A stretch of 64,000 nt of DNA from the NCBI RefSeq assembly GCF_024707505.1, contig NZ_CP102604.1, positions 4,030,001 to 4,094,000 of the forward strand. Direction: 5' to 3'. The DNA is from Pantoea sp. SOD02 (lineage in GTDB: Bacteria; Pseudomonadota; Gammaproteobacteria; Enterobacterales; Enterobacteriaceae). The position numbers and the translations under genes were made by a program. Under the pieces are notes generated by a model. It ran no database searches. It was not told where the DNA came from and was given only the letters and a program-made list of their open reading frames with translations. Each line of letters opens with the position of its first letter. Within the stretch, counting starts at the first letter, position 1. Positions 41,711 through 50,723 of this stretch are shown one piece after another.

Positions 41711-42613
41711 CTAACCTTGAAAAAAGCCGTGTTGATTGCTCGGCACAACAGAACAGGGATCTTGATGGATGATCACGTCTGAGCCGGGAAACTTCTTCAG
41801 TAATGCCTGCTCAATTTGATCGGCCACCTGATGCGCCTGCACCAATGGCAACTGATCTTCCATCTCCAGATGCAGCTGGATAAAACGCGTAGGACCCGAT
41901 TGCCGTGTGCGCAATGCATGTGCGCCACGTACGCCCGGCCAGTTGGTCACCACATTGATGATCTCCTGCGTTTCATGCTCGGGCAGTACACGGTCTAGCA
42001 GCGCCTGTACCGCGTCATAGCCCATCCGCAACGCGTTATAGAGAATGTAAACGCCGATGCCGAGCGCGAACAATGCATCCGCCCGTACAAAACCATAGCT
42101 GCTCAAACCGAGGGCGACCAATATTGCGCCGTTCATCACCACATCAGATTGATAGTGCAGCATGTCCGCGCGAATCGCCTGGCTGCGCGTGCGGCGCACC
42201 ACCCAGCGCTGGAAGGCAACCAATGTCAGGGTTGAAAACAGCGCAATCACCGTAACCACAATGCCCACCAGCGGCGCATGTAAGGTTTCGGGCGATGCCA
42301 GATGCTGAATACCGGTGAGAAACAGAAACAGCGCCGAGCCGGAGATAAACATGCTTTGCGCCAGCGCGGCCAATGATTCGGCTTTACCATGACCAAAGGT
42401 GTGATCGTCATCGGCCGGCTGCAATGAATAGCGCACCACCAGCAAGTTGGTGAGTGAAGCGGCAATATCCACCAATGAATCCACTAACGCCGCCAACATG
42501 CTGACTGAACCGGTGTGCCACCAGGCAAAAATTTTCACGATTAACAGTAGCGTCGCCAGCGTAGTCGCCGCTAACGCCGCCCGATTGACTAACTTTGCAT
42601 AGGAAGAATCCAT
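41711..42613 (-). CDS. fieF: ferrous-iron / zinc efflux pump FieF
   Basis: Cation diffusion facilitator that exports Zn2+, Cd2+ and Fe2+ using the proton gradient. The 300 aa equal E. coli FieF (YiiP), with six helices, the transport-site aspartates in [11 protein letters not shown] (near residues 45 and 49) and HYQSDVVMN (near residues 153-157), the HTFGHGKAE zinc site, and a C-terminal cytoplasmic domain ending near HQDPCSVV. The ATG at 42613 is the family start. It lies between pfkA and cpxP as in E. coli. Confidence 0.95.
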   Translation of the reverse strand: MDSSYAKLVNRAALAATTLATLLLIVKIFAWWHTGSVSMLAALVDSLVDIAASLTNLLVVRYSLQPADDDHTFGHGKAESLAALAQSMFISGSALFLFLTGIQHLASPETLHAPLVGIVVTVIALFSTLTLVAFQRWVVRRTRSQAIRADMLHYQSDVVMNGAILVALGLSSYGFVRADALFALGIGVYILYNALRMGYDAVQALLDRVLPEHETQEIINVVTNWPGVRGAHALRTRQSGPTRFIQLHLEMEDQLPLVQAHQVADQIEQALLKKFPGSDVIIHQDPCSVVPSNQHGFFQG

Positions 42614-42744
42614 GCTATGCCTCGCCGGGTCGCACGCTTTATGGGTGCGGCCTTTAGGTCTCAAGATGGCTAAAGTTTATCATCGGCAGAAGTGTGCTGC
42701 GTGATTGAATTTTAAGACAATGATGTTAGAGAGAAATGACAGGC

Positions 42745-42771
42745 AAAAAAAACCCCCGCATCATGCGGGGG
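42745..42771 (-). terminator. cpxP / CpxQ terminator
   Basis: On the minus strand CCCCCGCAT (42771-42763) pairs with ATGCGGGGG (42761-42753) around a 1-nt apparent loop (in practice a few bases), followed by T8. It ends both the cpxP mRNA and CpxQ. Confidence 0.9.
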
Positions 42772-42802
42772 AAGACAGGGATGGTGTCTATGGCAAGGAA
42801 AA
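42745..42802 (-). ncRNA. cpxQ: CpxQ small RNA from the cpxP 3' UTR
   Basis: The minus strand begins TTTTCCTTGCCATAGACACC, continues ATCCCTGTCTT and ends in the terminator hairpin and T8, 58 nt in all. As I recall the E. coli and Salmonella CpxQ sequence, this is nearly identical, with compensating changes in the terminator stem. CpxQ is cut from cpxP mRNA by RNase E and acts with Hfq to repress envelope protein mRNAs. Its start is 14 nt after the cpxP stop, so the RNA is conserved while the cpxP C-terminal coding region has diverged. Confidence 0.85.
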
Positions 42803-42815
42803 CAGGGATACTATG

Positions 42816-43328
42816 TTACTGGTTACTGCTGGTACTACTCACTGCTTGCAGCGGTGATGATGGCTGCAATCCTGAGAGTCGACGAACTTCAGCCAATCGT
42901 CGCTCATAATTTTTCTGCAATGTCGCTTGCTGTGCAGGCGTTAGCAGGTGGTACATCTGATTACGAACCCGAGCCATCTCGACTTGCTGTTCTATCGCTG
43001 CGCGGGCTTGTTTCTCTGCCTGCTGTCGAATAGCCGATTCGTTAAATTTGTCTGCAATCACAAGGTCATGCATAGTTTCTATATCTTGAACGCTGATTGT
43101 TGGGCGTTCGTGTCGCGCTTGCTGCATCAGGTCTCGCATCTGTTGCCGCTGTTGTTCAGTCAGCTCAATGCCATCGAACATGTAGCTTTGCGGATTTTGC
43201 GTCATACTGCCTGTCGTCAATCCGCTGTTCGGATGCATCTCGTCAATCGTCGTCGTGTCTGCTGCTTCGGCGCTGGCGTGACTGAGAACCATCGCTGAGG
43301 CAATGACGACGGCGGTTAAGTAGCGCAT
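42816..43328 (-). CDS. cpxP: periplasmic adaptor and chaperone CpxP
   Basis: Periplasmic inhibitor of the CpxA sensor that also hands misfolded pilins to DegP. The 170-aa precursor begins MRYLTAVVIASAMVLSHASAEA (signal peptide about 21 residues). The mature part has the two LTXXQ motifs, LTEQQ and LTPAQ, and MFDGIELTEQQRQQMRDLMQQARHE. The C-terminal 30 residues are Ser/Gln rich and differ from E. coli. The ATG at 43328 is chosen since upstream codons lie in the promoter. Divergent from cpxRA with a CpxR box between them. Confidence 0.94.
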   Translation of the reverse strand: MRYLTAVVIASAMVLSHASAEAADTTTIDEMHPNSGLTTGSMTQNPQSYMFDGIELTEQQRQQMRDLMQQARHERPTISVQDIETMHDLVIADKFNESAIRQQAEKQARAAIEQQVEMARVRNQMYHLLTPAQQATLQKNYERRLAEVRRLSGLQPSSPLQAVSSTSSNQ

Positions 43329-43408
43329 CGTTAACTCCCAGTTCGTTCCGTTTTGCGATTCAACGAGAGCCAGTGTACGGCGGTGGCTGCAAACATCCGT
43401 CAGGGGGT

Positions 43409-43423
43409 GTAAAACTACGTAAA
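43409..43423. promoter_or_regulatory. CpxR box between cpxP and cpxR
   Basis: GTAAA-ACTAC-GTAAA is an exact match to the CpxR consensus GTAAA-N5-GTAAA. It lies 81 bp before cpxP and 56 bp before cpxR and can serve induction of cpxP and autoregulation of cpxRA. Confidence 0.9.
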
Positions 43424-43478
43424 GCGTTGGATTGCAAGTCAAGGAACACGGTATTTTGCCTGCGGAGGGCAATAAAAA

Positions 43479-44177
43479 ATGAATAAAATCCTGTTGGTTG
43501 ATGACGACCGCGAATTAACTTCGCTGCTTAAAGAACTGCTTGAGATGGAAGGTTTTGAAGTCATTGTGGCAAGCGATGGTGAGCAGGCGCTTAACCTGCT
43601 AGACAACACCGTGGACTTGTTATTGCTTGATGTAATGATGCCGAAGAAGAACGGTATCGACACGTTGAAAGAACTACGCCAACAGCACCAAACTCCGGTC
43701 ATTATGCTGACTGCACGTGGCAGCGAACTGGACCGCGTTCTGGGCCTTGAACTGGGCGCAGATGACTATCTGCCTAAACCGTTTAACGATCGCGAACTGG
43801 TGGCGCGTATTCGTGCCATTTTGCGCCGTTCAAACTGGAGCGAGCAGCAACAGCAGCACGATAACAGCTCACCGACGCTGGAAGTCGACTGCCTGCGCCT
43901 GAATCCGGGTCGTCAGGAAGCCAGCTTTGATAGCGAGACTTTGGATCTCACCGGCACCGAATTCACCCTGCTCTATTTGCTGGCACAGCATCTGGGTCAG
44001 GTGGTATCGCGTGAGCACCTTAGTCAGGAAGTTTTAGGCAAACGACTGACGCCGTTTGACCGCGCTATTGATATGCACATTTCTAATCTGCGTCGTAAAT
44101 TGCCGGAACGTCGTGATGGTCATCCGTGGTTTAAAACCCTGCGCGGACGCGGCTATCTGATGGTTTCGGCATCATGA
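43479..44177 (+). CDS. cpxR: envelope-stress response regulator CpxR
   Basis: OmpR-family transcription factor phosphorylated by CpxA. The 232 aa equal the family length. The receiver domain has the acidic pair in LLVDDDREL, phospho-acceptor Asp51 (LLLLD) and Lys near residue 101 (PKPF), and the C-terminal winged helix ends with LRGRGYLMV. Its last 4 bp overlap the cpxA start (ATGA), so the two are translationally coupled. Confidence 0.98.
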   Translation: MNKILLVDDDRELTSLLKELLEMEGFEVIVASDGEQALNLLDNTVDLLLLDVMMPKKNGIDTLKELRQQHQTPVIMLTARGSELDRVLGLELGADDYLPKPFNDRELVARIRAILRRSNWSEQQQQHDNSSPTLEVDCLRLNPGRQEASFDSETLDLTGTEFTLLYLLAQHLGQVVSREHLSQEVLGKRLTPFDRAIDMHISNLRRKLPERRDGHPWFKTLRGRGYLMVSAS

Positions 44178-45550
44178 TTGGAAGTTTAACCACTCGCATC
44201 TTCGCCATCTTCTGGCTCACGCTAGCATTGGTGTTGATGCTGGTTTTAATGGTGCCCAAACTCGATTCGCGCCAGATGACCGCGTTACTGGAAAGCGAGC
44301 AGCGTCAGGGCACCATGATTGAACAGCACGTTGAAGCGGAGCTGTCACAAGATCCGCCAAACGACTTAATGTGGTGGCGTCGCCTGTTCCGTTCCATCGA
44401 CAAATGGGCGCCGCCCGGCCAGCGCTTGTTATTGGTGACCAGCGAAGGCCGGGTGATTGGCGCGCAGCACAATGAAATGCAGATCATCCGTAACTTTATT
44501 GGGCAGTCGGATAACGCCGACCACCCACAAAAGAAAAAGTATGGTCGCGTTGAAATGGTTGGGCCTTTCGCGGTACGCGATGGCGAAGACAACTATCAGC
44601 TCTACCTGATTCGTCCTGCCACCAGTTCACAGCTGGATTTCGTCAATCTGCTGTTTGACCGCCCGCTACTGCTGCTGATTGTCACTATGCTGATCAGCTC
44701 GCCACTGCTGCTGTGGCTGGCGTGGAGCCTGGCGCGTCCCGCCCGCAAACTTAAATATGCGGCGGATGAAGTGGCAAGCGGTAATTTGCGTCAGCATCCG
44801 GAACTGGAATCGGGGCCGCAAGAGTTTCTGGCGGCGGGTTCGAGTTTCAACCAAATGGTGAGCGCACTCGAACGCATGATGACGGCGCAACAGCGTTTGC
44901 TATCTGATATCAGCCATGAACTGCGTACGCCGTTGACTCGCTTGCAGCTGGCAACCGCGTTACTGCGTCGCCGTAATGGTGAAGGCAAAGAGCTGCAGCG
45001 CATCGAAACGGAAGCGCAGCGTCTTGATGGCATGATTAACGATTTGCTGGTGCTGTCGCGTACGCAACATAATAACGCACTGGTTAGCGAAGCGATGAAG
45101 GCCAACCAGCTGTGGAACGGCGTGCTGGAAGATGCCAAATTTGAAGCCGAGCAGATGGGCAAGCTAATGGAAGTGCCCTATCCGCCTGGCCCGTGGCCGC
45201 TGTACGGTAATCCACATGCGCTGGAGAGTGCGCTGGAGAATATCGTGCGTAATGCGCTGCGCTATTCGAATTCGCATATCAGCGTCAGCTTCTCGGTGGA
45301 TATCGAAGGCATTACCATCCACGTCGATGATGATGGTCCGGGCGTCAGCCCAGAAGATCGCGAGCAGATTTTCCGTCCGTTCTACCGCACCGATGAGGCG
45401 CGCGATCGTGAATCAGGCGGCACCGGATTAGGCCTGGCGATCGTCGAAACGGCCATCCAGCAGCATCGCGGCTGGGTCAAAGCCGATGACAGCCCGCTCG
45501 GGGGTTTACGCCTCACGCTGTGGCTGCCGCTGTACTCCGCCCGTCAATAA
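44174..45550 (+). CDS. cpxA: envelope-stress sensor histidine kinase CpxA
   Basis: Inner-membrane sensor of misfolded envelope proteins that phosphorylates and dephosphorylates CpxR. The 458-aa protein has membrane helices at about 8-28 and 163-184 with a periplasmic PAS-like domain between them, a HAMP segment, the phospho-acceptor His248 in [15 protein letters not shown], and N, G1 and G2 boxes ([26 protein letters not shown]). It is followed by trmL after 35 bp; in E. coli these two genes are far apart. Confidence 0.97.
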   Translation: MIGSLTTRIFAIFWLTLALVLMLVLMVPKLDSRQMTALLESEQRQGTMIEQHVEAELSQDPPNDLMWWRRLFRSIDKWAPPGQRLLLVTSEGRVIGAQHNEMQIIRNFIGQSDNADHPQKKKYGRVEMVGPFAVRDGEDNYQLYLIRPATSSQLDFVNLLFDRPLLLLIVTMLISSPLLLWLAWSLARPARKLKYAADEVASGNLRQHPELESGPQEFLAAGSSFNQMVSALERMMTAQQRLLSDISHELRTPLTRLQLATALLRRRNGEGKELQRIETEAQRLDGMINDLLVLSRTQHNNALVSEAMKANQLWNGVLEDAKFEAEQMGKLMEVPYPPGPWPLYGNPHALESALENIVRNALRYSNSHISVSFSVDIEGITIHVDDDGPGVSPEDREQIFRPFYRTDEARDRESGGTGLGLAIVETAIQQHRGWVKADDSPLGGLRLTLWLPLYSARQ

Positions 45551-45585
45551 TTTGTTATGCTTCGGCCCTCGTTTCTGGGGGCCTT

Positions 45586-46059
45586 ATGCTAAACATTGTC
45601 TTATTTGAACCTGAAATTCCGCCAAATACCGGCAACATCATTCGCTTGTGCGCAAATACCGGTTTCCAGTTACACCTGATTGAACCGCTGGGCTTTGCCT
45701 GGGATGATAAGCGCCTGCGCCGCGCCGGGCTGGATTACCACGAATATACCGCCTTGAAAAAACACGCCAATTACGCGGCATTTCTGGCGACGGAAGCGCC
45801 TCAGCGCATGTTCGCACTCACCACCAAAGGAACGCCTGCACACAGCGCAGTGAGTTATCAAAAGGGTGATTATTTGGTGTTTGGTCCGGAGAGTCGTGGT
45901 TTACCCACAGATATCCTCAACGCACTACCCGCTGAGCAGAAAATCCGTATTCCGATGATGGCGGAAAGCCGCAGCATGAATTTGTCTAATGCGGTTTCTG
46001 TGGTGGTGTATGAAGCGTGGCGCCAGCTCGATTATGCTGGCGCACTGATCAAAGGCTAG
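45586..46059 (+). CDS. trmL: tRNA (cytidine/uridine-2'-O-)-methyltransferase TrmL
   Basis: SPOUT-fold enzyme that methylates the ribose of the wobble base 34 in two tRNA-Leu isoacceptors. The 157 aa equal E. coli TrmL (YibK). Knot motifs are [17 protein letters not shown] at residues 9-25, [11 protein letters not shown] near residue 97 and [17 protein letters not shown] near the C-terminus. The ATG at 45586 follows GGGGGCC; upstream codons belong to the end of cpxA. Its end overlaps the end of cysE by 4 bp. Confidence 0.96.
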   Translation: MLNIVLFEPEIPPNTGNIIRLCANTGFQLHLIEPLGFAWDDKRLRRAGLDYHEYTALKKHANYAAFLATEAPQRMFALTTKGTPAHSAVSYQKGDYLVFGPESRGLPTDILNALPAEQKIRIPMMAESRSMNLSNAVSVVVYEAWRQLDYAGALIKG

Positions 46060-46871
46060 ATGCCGTCGCCGTACTCAAAGCCCGCGCCGTTGAAGTGCTG
46101 ATCCATATCCATCGACGGTTTATCGCTTGTCGGTTTCCCGACAATGCGCGCTGGCACGCCGGCCGCCGTGGTATGCGGCGGTACGGGCTGCAGGACAACG
46201 GAACCAGCACCGATTTTCGCACCGCGCCCCACTTCAATGTTGCCAAGAATCTTGGCACCCGCGCCAATCATTACACCTTCACGGATTTTCGGATGGCGAT
46301 CGCCGCTGGTTTTACCGGTACCGCCGAGCGTCACCGATTGCAGGATTGAAACGTCATTTTCAATGATGGCCGTTTCGCCGATAACAATGCCGGTGGCGTG
46401 GTCAAGCATGATGCCGCGACCTATCCGCGCCGCCGGGTGAATATCCACGGCAAACGAGACGGAAATTTCATTCTGCAGATAAACCGCCAGTGCGCGGCGA
46501 CCTTCTCTCCATAACCAGTTGCCAATGCGATAGGCCTGCAGGGCGTGGAAGCCTTTGAGGTAGAGCAGCGGCGTAGAGTATTTATCAACGGCGGGGTCAC
46601 GCTGGCGCACAGCCTGAATATCGTAGGCCGCGGAGACAATCATCTCTGGGTCTTCACGGTAGGCTTCTTCCACGATTTCGCGGATGGCGATAGCTGGCAT
46701 GATCGGGTTCGCCAGCTTGTTGGCGAGCATGTAGCTGAGCGCACTGCCGAGGTTTTCGTGTTTAAGCAATGTCGCATGGTAAAAGCTGGCCAGCATCGGT
46801 TCACAGTCGGCCAGGGCTCTGGCTTCGGCTTTGATATGGTTCCAGACCAGTTCTAACTCTTCAGACGACAT
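46056..46871 (-). CDS. cysE: serine O-acetyltransferase
   Basis: First step of cysteine synthesis: makes O-acetylserine from serine and acetyl-CoA. The 271 aa have an N-terminal helical domain and a left-handed beta helix with hexapeptide repeats ([20 protein letters not shown]). The catalytic His lies in LDHATGIV near residue 158 and the acetyl-CoA loop in [14 protein letters not shown]. The C-terminal tail that binds CysK and cysteine ends GDGI, keeping the terminal Ile. It is downstream of gpsA on the same strand, with a terminator hairpin between them. Confidence 0.96.
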   Translation of the reverse strand: MSSEELELVWNHIKAEARALADCEPMLASFYHATLLKHENLGSALSYMLANKLANPIMPAIAIREIVEEAYREDPEMIVSAAYDIQAVRQRDPAVDKYSTPLLYLKGFHALQAYRIGNWLWREGRRALAVYLQNEISVSFAVDIHPAARIGRGIMLDHATGIVIGETAIIENDVSILQSVTLGGTGKTSGDRHPKIREGVMIGAGAKILGNIEVGRGAKIGAGSVVLQPVPPHTTAAGVPARIVGKPTSDKPSMDMDQHFNGAGFEYGDGI

Positions 46872-46886
46872 TGCTGTTTGCTCCCG

Positions 46887-46913
46887 ATAAAAAAAGCGCC
46901 TGATGGGGCGCTA
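46887..46913 (-). terminator. terminator-like hairpin between gpsA and cysE
   Basis: On the minus strand AGCGCCC (46912-46906) pairs with GGCGCT (46900-46895), followed by seven T. The U tract ends 17 bp before the cysE start, so cysE either depends on read-through or on a promoter inside gpsA. Confidence 0.7.
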
Positions 46914-46940
46914 CAGGTGGTGACGCTGGCGCATCCTGCT

Positions 46941-47960
46941 TCAGCTTTGGCTGTTTTCGTCCTTCCTTGCACGGCCAAGTAAAGTCAATGCTGCCTCTCG
47001 CGCTGATTTTCCGCAATAGAGCACCTGATAAATCTGCTCGGTAATCGGCATTTCTACGCCAACACGCGCGGCCAATGCTTTGACTTCTTTGGTGTTTCTG
47101 TAGCCTTCTACAACTTGTCCGATAATGCGTTGCGCATCGTCTACGCTCTCGCCTTGCCCCAGCATCATGCCGAAACGACGGTTGCGCGACTGATTATCGG
47201 TACAGGTCAGCACCAAATCGCCTAAACCGGCCATGCCCATAAAGGTGGTGGCATCGGCTCCCAGCGCTGCGCCGAGACGGCTCATTTCCGTCAGGCCACG
47301 CGTGATTAAGGCGGTACGCGCGTTGGCACCAAAGCCAATGCCGTCAGAAATCCCCGCACCAATCGCAATCACGTTCTTCACCGCGCCGCCTAACTGCACG
47401 CCAATGAAATCCTGATTGTTATAGACGCGGAAACTTTTGCCGCAGTGCAGCTTCTGCTGCAGGTCTTCAGCGAACTCCGCATCGGTGGATGCCAGTGCGA
47501 TAGCCGTTGGCATACCAGCAGCCAGCTCTTTAGCAAAGGTTGGTCCGGAAATCACCGCTAACGGAATTGCATCGCCGAGGATTTCACGCGCCACATCCTG
47601 CAGCAAACGGCCGGTCTCTTTTTCCAGTCCTTTAGTCGCCCAGACAATCCGTGAATCGGCACGCAAATGCGGCTTGAGCTGCGTCAGCACGTCGCCAAAT
47701 ACGTGGCTCGGCACCACGACCAGCAGATCGCGACTGGCGTTAACAACGGTAGCCAGATCGGCTTCAGGAACGAGATTATCAGGGAAAGGAACATCGGGCA
47801 GGAAAGCGGCATTGCAGCGGTCAGCTTGCAGCTGCGCCACGCTTTGAGGATTGTGGCCCCAGAGCAGAACCGGATGGCCATTACGGGCCAGCGTGATGGC
47901 CAATGCGGTGCCGTACGAGCCGGCACCGATGACGCTAATCGAAGCGTTGAGTGTAGTCAT
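46941..47960 (-). CDS. gpsA: glycerol-3-phosphate dehydrogenase [NAD(P)+]
   Basis: Reduces dihydroxyacetone phosphate to sn-glycerol-3-phosphate for phospholipid synthesis. The 339 aa equal E. coli GpsA, with the Rossmann motif [12 protein letters not shown] near residue 10, the catalytic Lys in [14 protein letters not shown] near residue 195 and GLGDLVLTC. Its start overlaps the secB stop in a TGATG junction, implying coupled translation in a secB-gpsA unit. Confidence 0.97.
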   Translation of the reverse strand: MTTLNASISVIGAGSYGTALAITLARNGHPVLLWGHNPQSVAQLQADRCNAAFLPDVPFPDNLVPEADLATVVNASRDLLVVVPSHVFGDVLTQLKPHLRADSRIVWATKGLEKETGRLLQDVAREILGDAIPLAVISGPTFAKELAAGMPTAIALASTDAEFAEDLQQKLHCGKSFRVYNNQDFIGVQLGGAVKNVIAIGAGISDGIGFGANARTALITRGLTEMSRLGAALGADATTFMGMAGLGDLVLTCTDNQSRNRRFGMMLGQGESVDDAQRIIGQVVEGYRNTKEVKALAARVGVEMPITEQIYQVLYCGKSAREAALTLLGRARKDENSQS

Positions 47961-48424
47961 CAGGCATCCTGATGTGGCGCTTCGCCTTCACCTTGCTGCT
48001 GCAGATAGTTCATGAACAGCGCATCAAAGTTAACTGGCGCCAGGTTGAGCTGCGGGAAAGTACCACGAGACACAAGGCTGGTTACGCATTCGCGTGCATA
48101 CGGGAACAGAATGTTCGGGCAGTACGCGCCGAGGCAATGTGCCATCTGCGTACCTTCGATACCGCTGATAGTGAAAATACCCGCCTGCTGGACTTCGCAC
48201 AGGAATGCGGTTTCTTCGCCAACGGTTGCGGTTACGGTAACACGCAGAACGACTTCAAAAACGCCATCAGCCAGCTGAGAAGAGGCGGTGTCCAGGTCCA
48301 GCTTCACTTCCGGTTCCCACTCTTTCTGGAAAACCTGCGGTGCGTTTGGCGCTTCGTAAGAAACATCTTTGGTGTAAACACGTTGAATCTGGAACTGCAT
48401 TTCGCTGTTGCTTTGCTCTGACAT
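47960..48424 (-). CDS. secB: protein-export chaperone SecB
   Basis: Tetrameric cytosolic chaperone that keeps preproteins unfolded and passes them to SecA. The 154 aa follow E. coli SecB (155 aa), including [23 protein letters not shown] and the SecA-contact region of acidic residues. It lies in the order grxC-secB-gpsA, 40 bp from the end of grxC. Confidence 0.97.
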   Translation of the reverse strand: MSEQSNSEMQFQIQRVYTKDVSYEAPNAPQVFQKEWEPEVKLDLDTASSQLADGVFEVVLRVTVTATVGEETAFLCEVQQAGIFTISGIEGTQMAHCLGAYCPNILFPYARECVTSLVSRGTFPQLNLAPVNFDALFMNYLQQQGEGEAPHQDA

Positions 48425-48464
48425 GTGTCTAAATCCTGTGAGTTAAAATTGTCTGACCGAAAAG

Positions 48465-48719
48465 TTATGCCTGGAGTAGAGGATCAAGTCCCTGACGCCC
48501 ATCCAGCGCGTAAAGATCGTCACAGCCGCCAATATGCTGCGCATCAATAAAAATCTGTGGCACCGTCGTACGGCCGCTGCGTTGAATCATCTCTTCACGT
48601 TTCGCCGCGTTCCCGTCAATGGGAATCTCCTGGAACGACACGCCTTTCTGATCCAACAACGCCTTTGCACGGTGGCAATAAGGACAAGTGACTTTGGTGT
48701 AGATCTCTACATTCGCCAT
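48465..48719 (-). CDS. grxC: glutaredoxin 3
   Basis: Small glutathione-dependent thiol-disulfide oxidoreductase. The 84 aa contain the dithiol active site CPYC at residues 12-15 and the glutathione-binding TVPQIFID segment with its cis-Pro. Length is close to E. coli Grx3 (83 aa). It starts 18 bp after yibN and precedes secB. Confidence 0.96.
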   Translation of the reverse strand: MANVEIYTKVTCPYCHRAKALLDQKGVSFQEIPIDGNAAKREEMIQRSGRTTVPQIFIDAQHIGGCDDLYALDGRQGLDPLLQA

Positions 48720-48737
48720 ACGGTTACCTCAAAGAAG

Positions 48738-49169
48738 TTATTTGCCGCGCACCAGTGGCAGATTTTCACCACTCCAGCCGCTCACGCCATCTTTCAGTAC
48801 GGAGACTTTCTCGAAGCCCGCTGCGCTCAATTTCGCCGCAGATTCGCCCGCACTTTGACCGGTCGCGCAAACTACAATTATGTGCTGTGACTTGTGCTTT
48901 TCCAGCTCGCCAAAGCTCTCTTTTTTGATGTCTGCTGCCGCTACGTTGATAGCCCCAGAAATGTGTCCTTTGCGGTAATCGTCACGTGAACGAACGTCTA
49001 CCACCACCGCGTCCTCTTTGTTAATCAGGTGGGTTGCTTCACCACGACTGATGGTTTTTACTTTAGAGAACATACCTTTAACGGTGGTCACAATCACGAG
49101 AACGAGTAAAGCGACCCATGCCAGACTGAGGATGGGGTGATTGCTTGCAAACTGCATAATTTCTTGCAT
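48738..49169 (-). CDS. yibN: YibN, membrane-anchored rhodanese-like protein
   Basis: The 143-aa product has an N-terminal membrane helix at about residues 13-30 followed by a single rhodanese domain with [21 protein letters not shown] and the active-site loop CATGQSAG (Cys101). Sulfurtransferase chemistry is expected from the family; the physiological substrate is not established. The ATG at 49169 gives the E. coli length; the longer frame is unsupported. First gene of yibN-grxC-secB-gpsA. Confidence 0.93.
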   Translation of the reverse strand: MQEIMQFASNHPILSLAWVALLVLVIVTTVKGMFSKVKTISRGEATHLINKEDAVVVDVRSRDDYRKGHISGAINVAAADIKKESFGELEKHKSQHIIVVCATGQSAGESAAKLSAAGFEKVSVLKDGVSGWSGENLPLVRGK

Positions 49170-49418
49170 GAGGGGTAACGACTCCAAACCGGGCTGATAA
49201 GCTAAAACAAGGGTTCTGAGTATACCTGCGCCACTTCGCATGTACAGTCGCTAAGGGAACAGAGTTACGATTTGTGCGTCATTTTCCAAAAAAAGTGTTC
49301 TAATCCCAAAATTAAGACAAAGTTTATGCCGGTAAGCTCGGTACAGACATTTTTAGCAAAGTAAAACCCGGCCGGGCTAACTGGTAAGCGGCTGTTCATC
49401 GTGGAATAATTATCGACT

Positions 49419-50720
49419 ATGAAGGGAAAAGCGACCGTTACACACACAAGGACCCGTCACAACGGCACTGCGCTTCCGTTGTCATTTCGCTGGTCCGAAA
49501 TCTCCCTGAGTCTGCTTCTGGCGGGCACATTATTACTTCCTGCTGCCGCTCGCAGTGCGGATGACAGTAAAACGCAATTGAAGTCCATTCAGCAGGATAT
49601 CGCCGAGAAAGAGAAAAGCGTTAAAGCACAGAAAGTGCAGCGCAGTAAACTGTTGGATCAACTGCAAAGTCAGGAAAAAGTGATTGCGCAGGCCAGCCGT
49701 CAGCTACGCGAAACGCGTAACAGCCTCAGCACGCTCGAGGGTGAAATCGCGCAGGTCACTTCCTCTATTTCGCGGCTGGAAAAGCAGCAAACGCAGCAGG
49801 AAAAACTGCTGGCACAACAGCTTGATGCCGCCTTTCGTCAGGGACAGCACAATGGTCTACAGTTGCTGCTTGGTGGCGAAGAAGCCCAGCGCAGTGAGCG
49901 TATCCTTGCCTATTTCGGCTATCTCAATGCCGCTCGCCAGAAAAACATCGACGATCTCAAGCAAACCCAACAGCAATTAGCGGAACAGCGCCAATCATTG
50001 CGGGGTAAACAGGATCAGCAAAAATCGTTGTTAGCTCAGCAGCAGACGCAGCAAAGCAAGCTGGAAGTGGCCAGCGCGGCGCGTAAGAAAACGCTCACCG
50101 TACTGGAAAGCTCGCTGGAGAAAGATCAGGCTGACCTGGTTGAGATGCGTGAGAACGAAAGCCGACTGCAGAGCAAAATCGCCAAGGCTGAGCGTGAAGC
50201 GCGTGAACGTGCCGAACGGGAAGCGCGCGAGGCGGAAAAAGTGCGTCAACGTCAGGCACAGGCGAAAGCCAAAGGATCAAACTATCAGCCAACGCAGAGT
50301 GAGCGTGAGCTGATGGCGCGTACCGGAGGATTAGGCAAGCCCGGCGGGCAAGCGGTTTGGCCGGTACGTGGACGCATTGAACATCGCTTCGGTGAATCGA
50401 TGCAGGGCGAATTGCGCTGGAAAGGTCTGGTGGTTGATGCGCCAGAAGGCACCGAAGTGAAAGCCATCGCAGATGGACGCGTACTGATGGCCGACTGGCT
50501 GCAAGGCTATGGTCTGGTTGTGGTTCTGGAACACGGTAAAGGTGATATGAGCCTTTATGGCTACAACCAAAGCGCACTGGTGAGCGTGGGTGCTCAGGTG
50601 AAGGCAGGACAGCCTATCGCCCTTGTGGGCACCAGCGGCGGCCGCGGCACGCCTTCGCTCTACTTTGAAATCCGACGCCAGGGACAGGCCGTCAATCCAC
50701 TACCGTGGTTAGGAAGATAA
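49419..50720 (+). CDS. envC: murein hydrolase activator EnvC
   Basis: Periplasmic activator of the amidases AmiA and AmiB during septum splitting, recruited by FtsEX. The 433-aa precursor has a signal region ending near AARSA (about residue 47), a long coiled coil at roughly 50-275 rich in Gln, Arg and Glu, and a C-terminal LytM domain from about 325. The LytM metal ligands are missing (SLYFEIR replaces the HxH motif), as is typical for an activator without enzyme activity. The N-terminus before the signal is longer than in E. coli, so the exact start is less sure. Confidence 0.93.
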   Translation: MKGKATVTHTRTRHNGTALPLSFRWSEISLSLLLAGTLLLPAAARSADDSKTQLKSIQQDIAEKEKSVKAQKVQRSKLLDQLQSQEKVIAQASRQLRETRNSLSTLEGEIAQVTSSISRLEKQQTQQEKLLAQQLDAAFRQGQHNGLQLLLGGEEAQRSERILAYFGYLNAARQKNIDDLKQTQQQLAEQRQSLRGKQDQQKSLLAQQQTQQSKLEVASAARKKTLTVLESSLEKDQADLVEMRENESRLQSKIAKAEREARERAEREAREAEKVRQRQAQAKAKGSNYQPTQSERELMARTGGLGKPGGQAVWPVRGRIEHRFGESMQGELRWKGLVVDAPEGTEVKAIADGRVLMADWLQGYGLVVVLEHGKGDMSLYGYNQSALVSVGAQVKAGQPIALVGTSGGRGTPSLYFEIRRQGQAVNPLPWLGR

Positions 50721-50723
50721 GTT

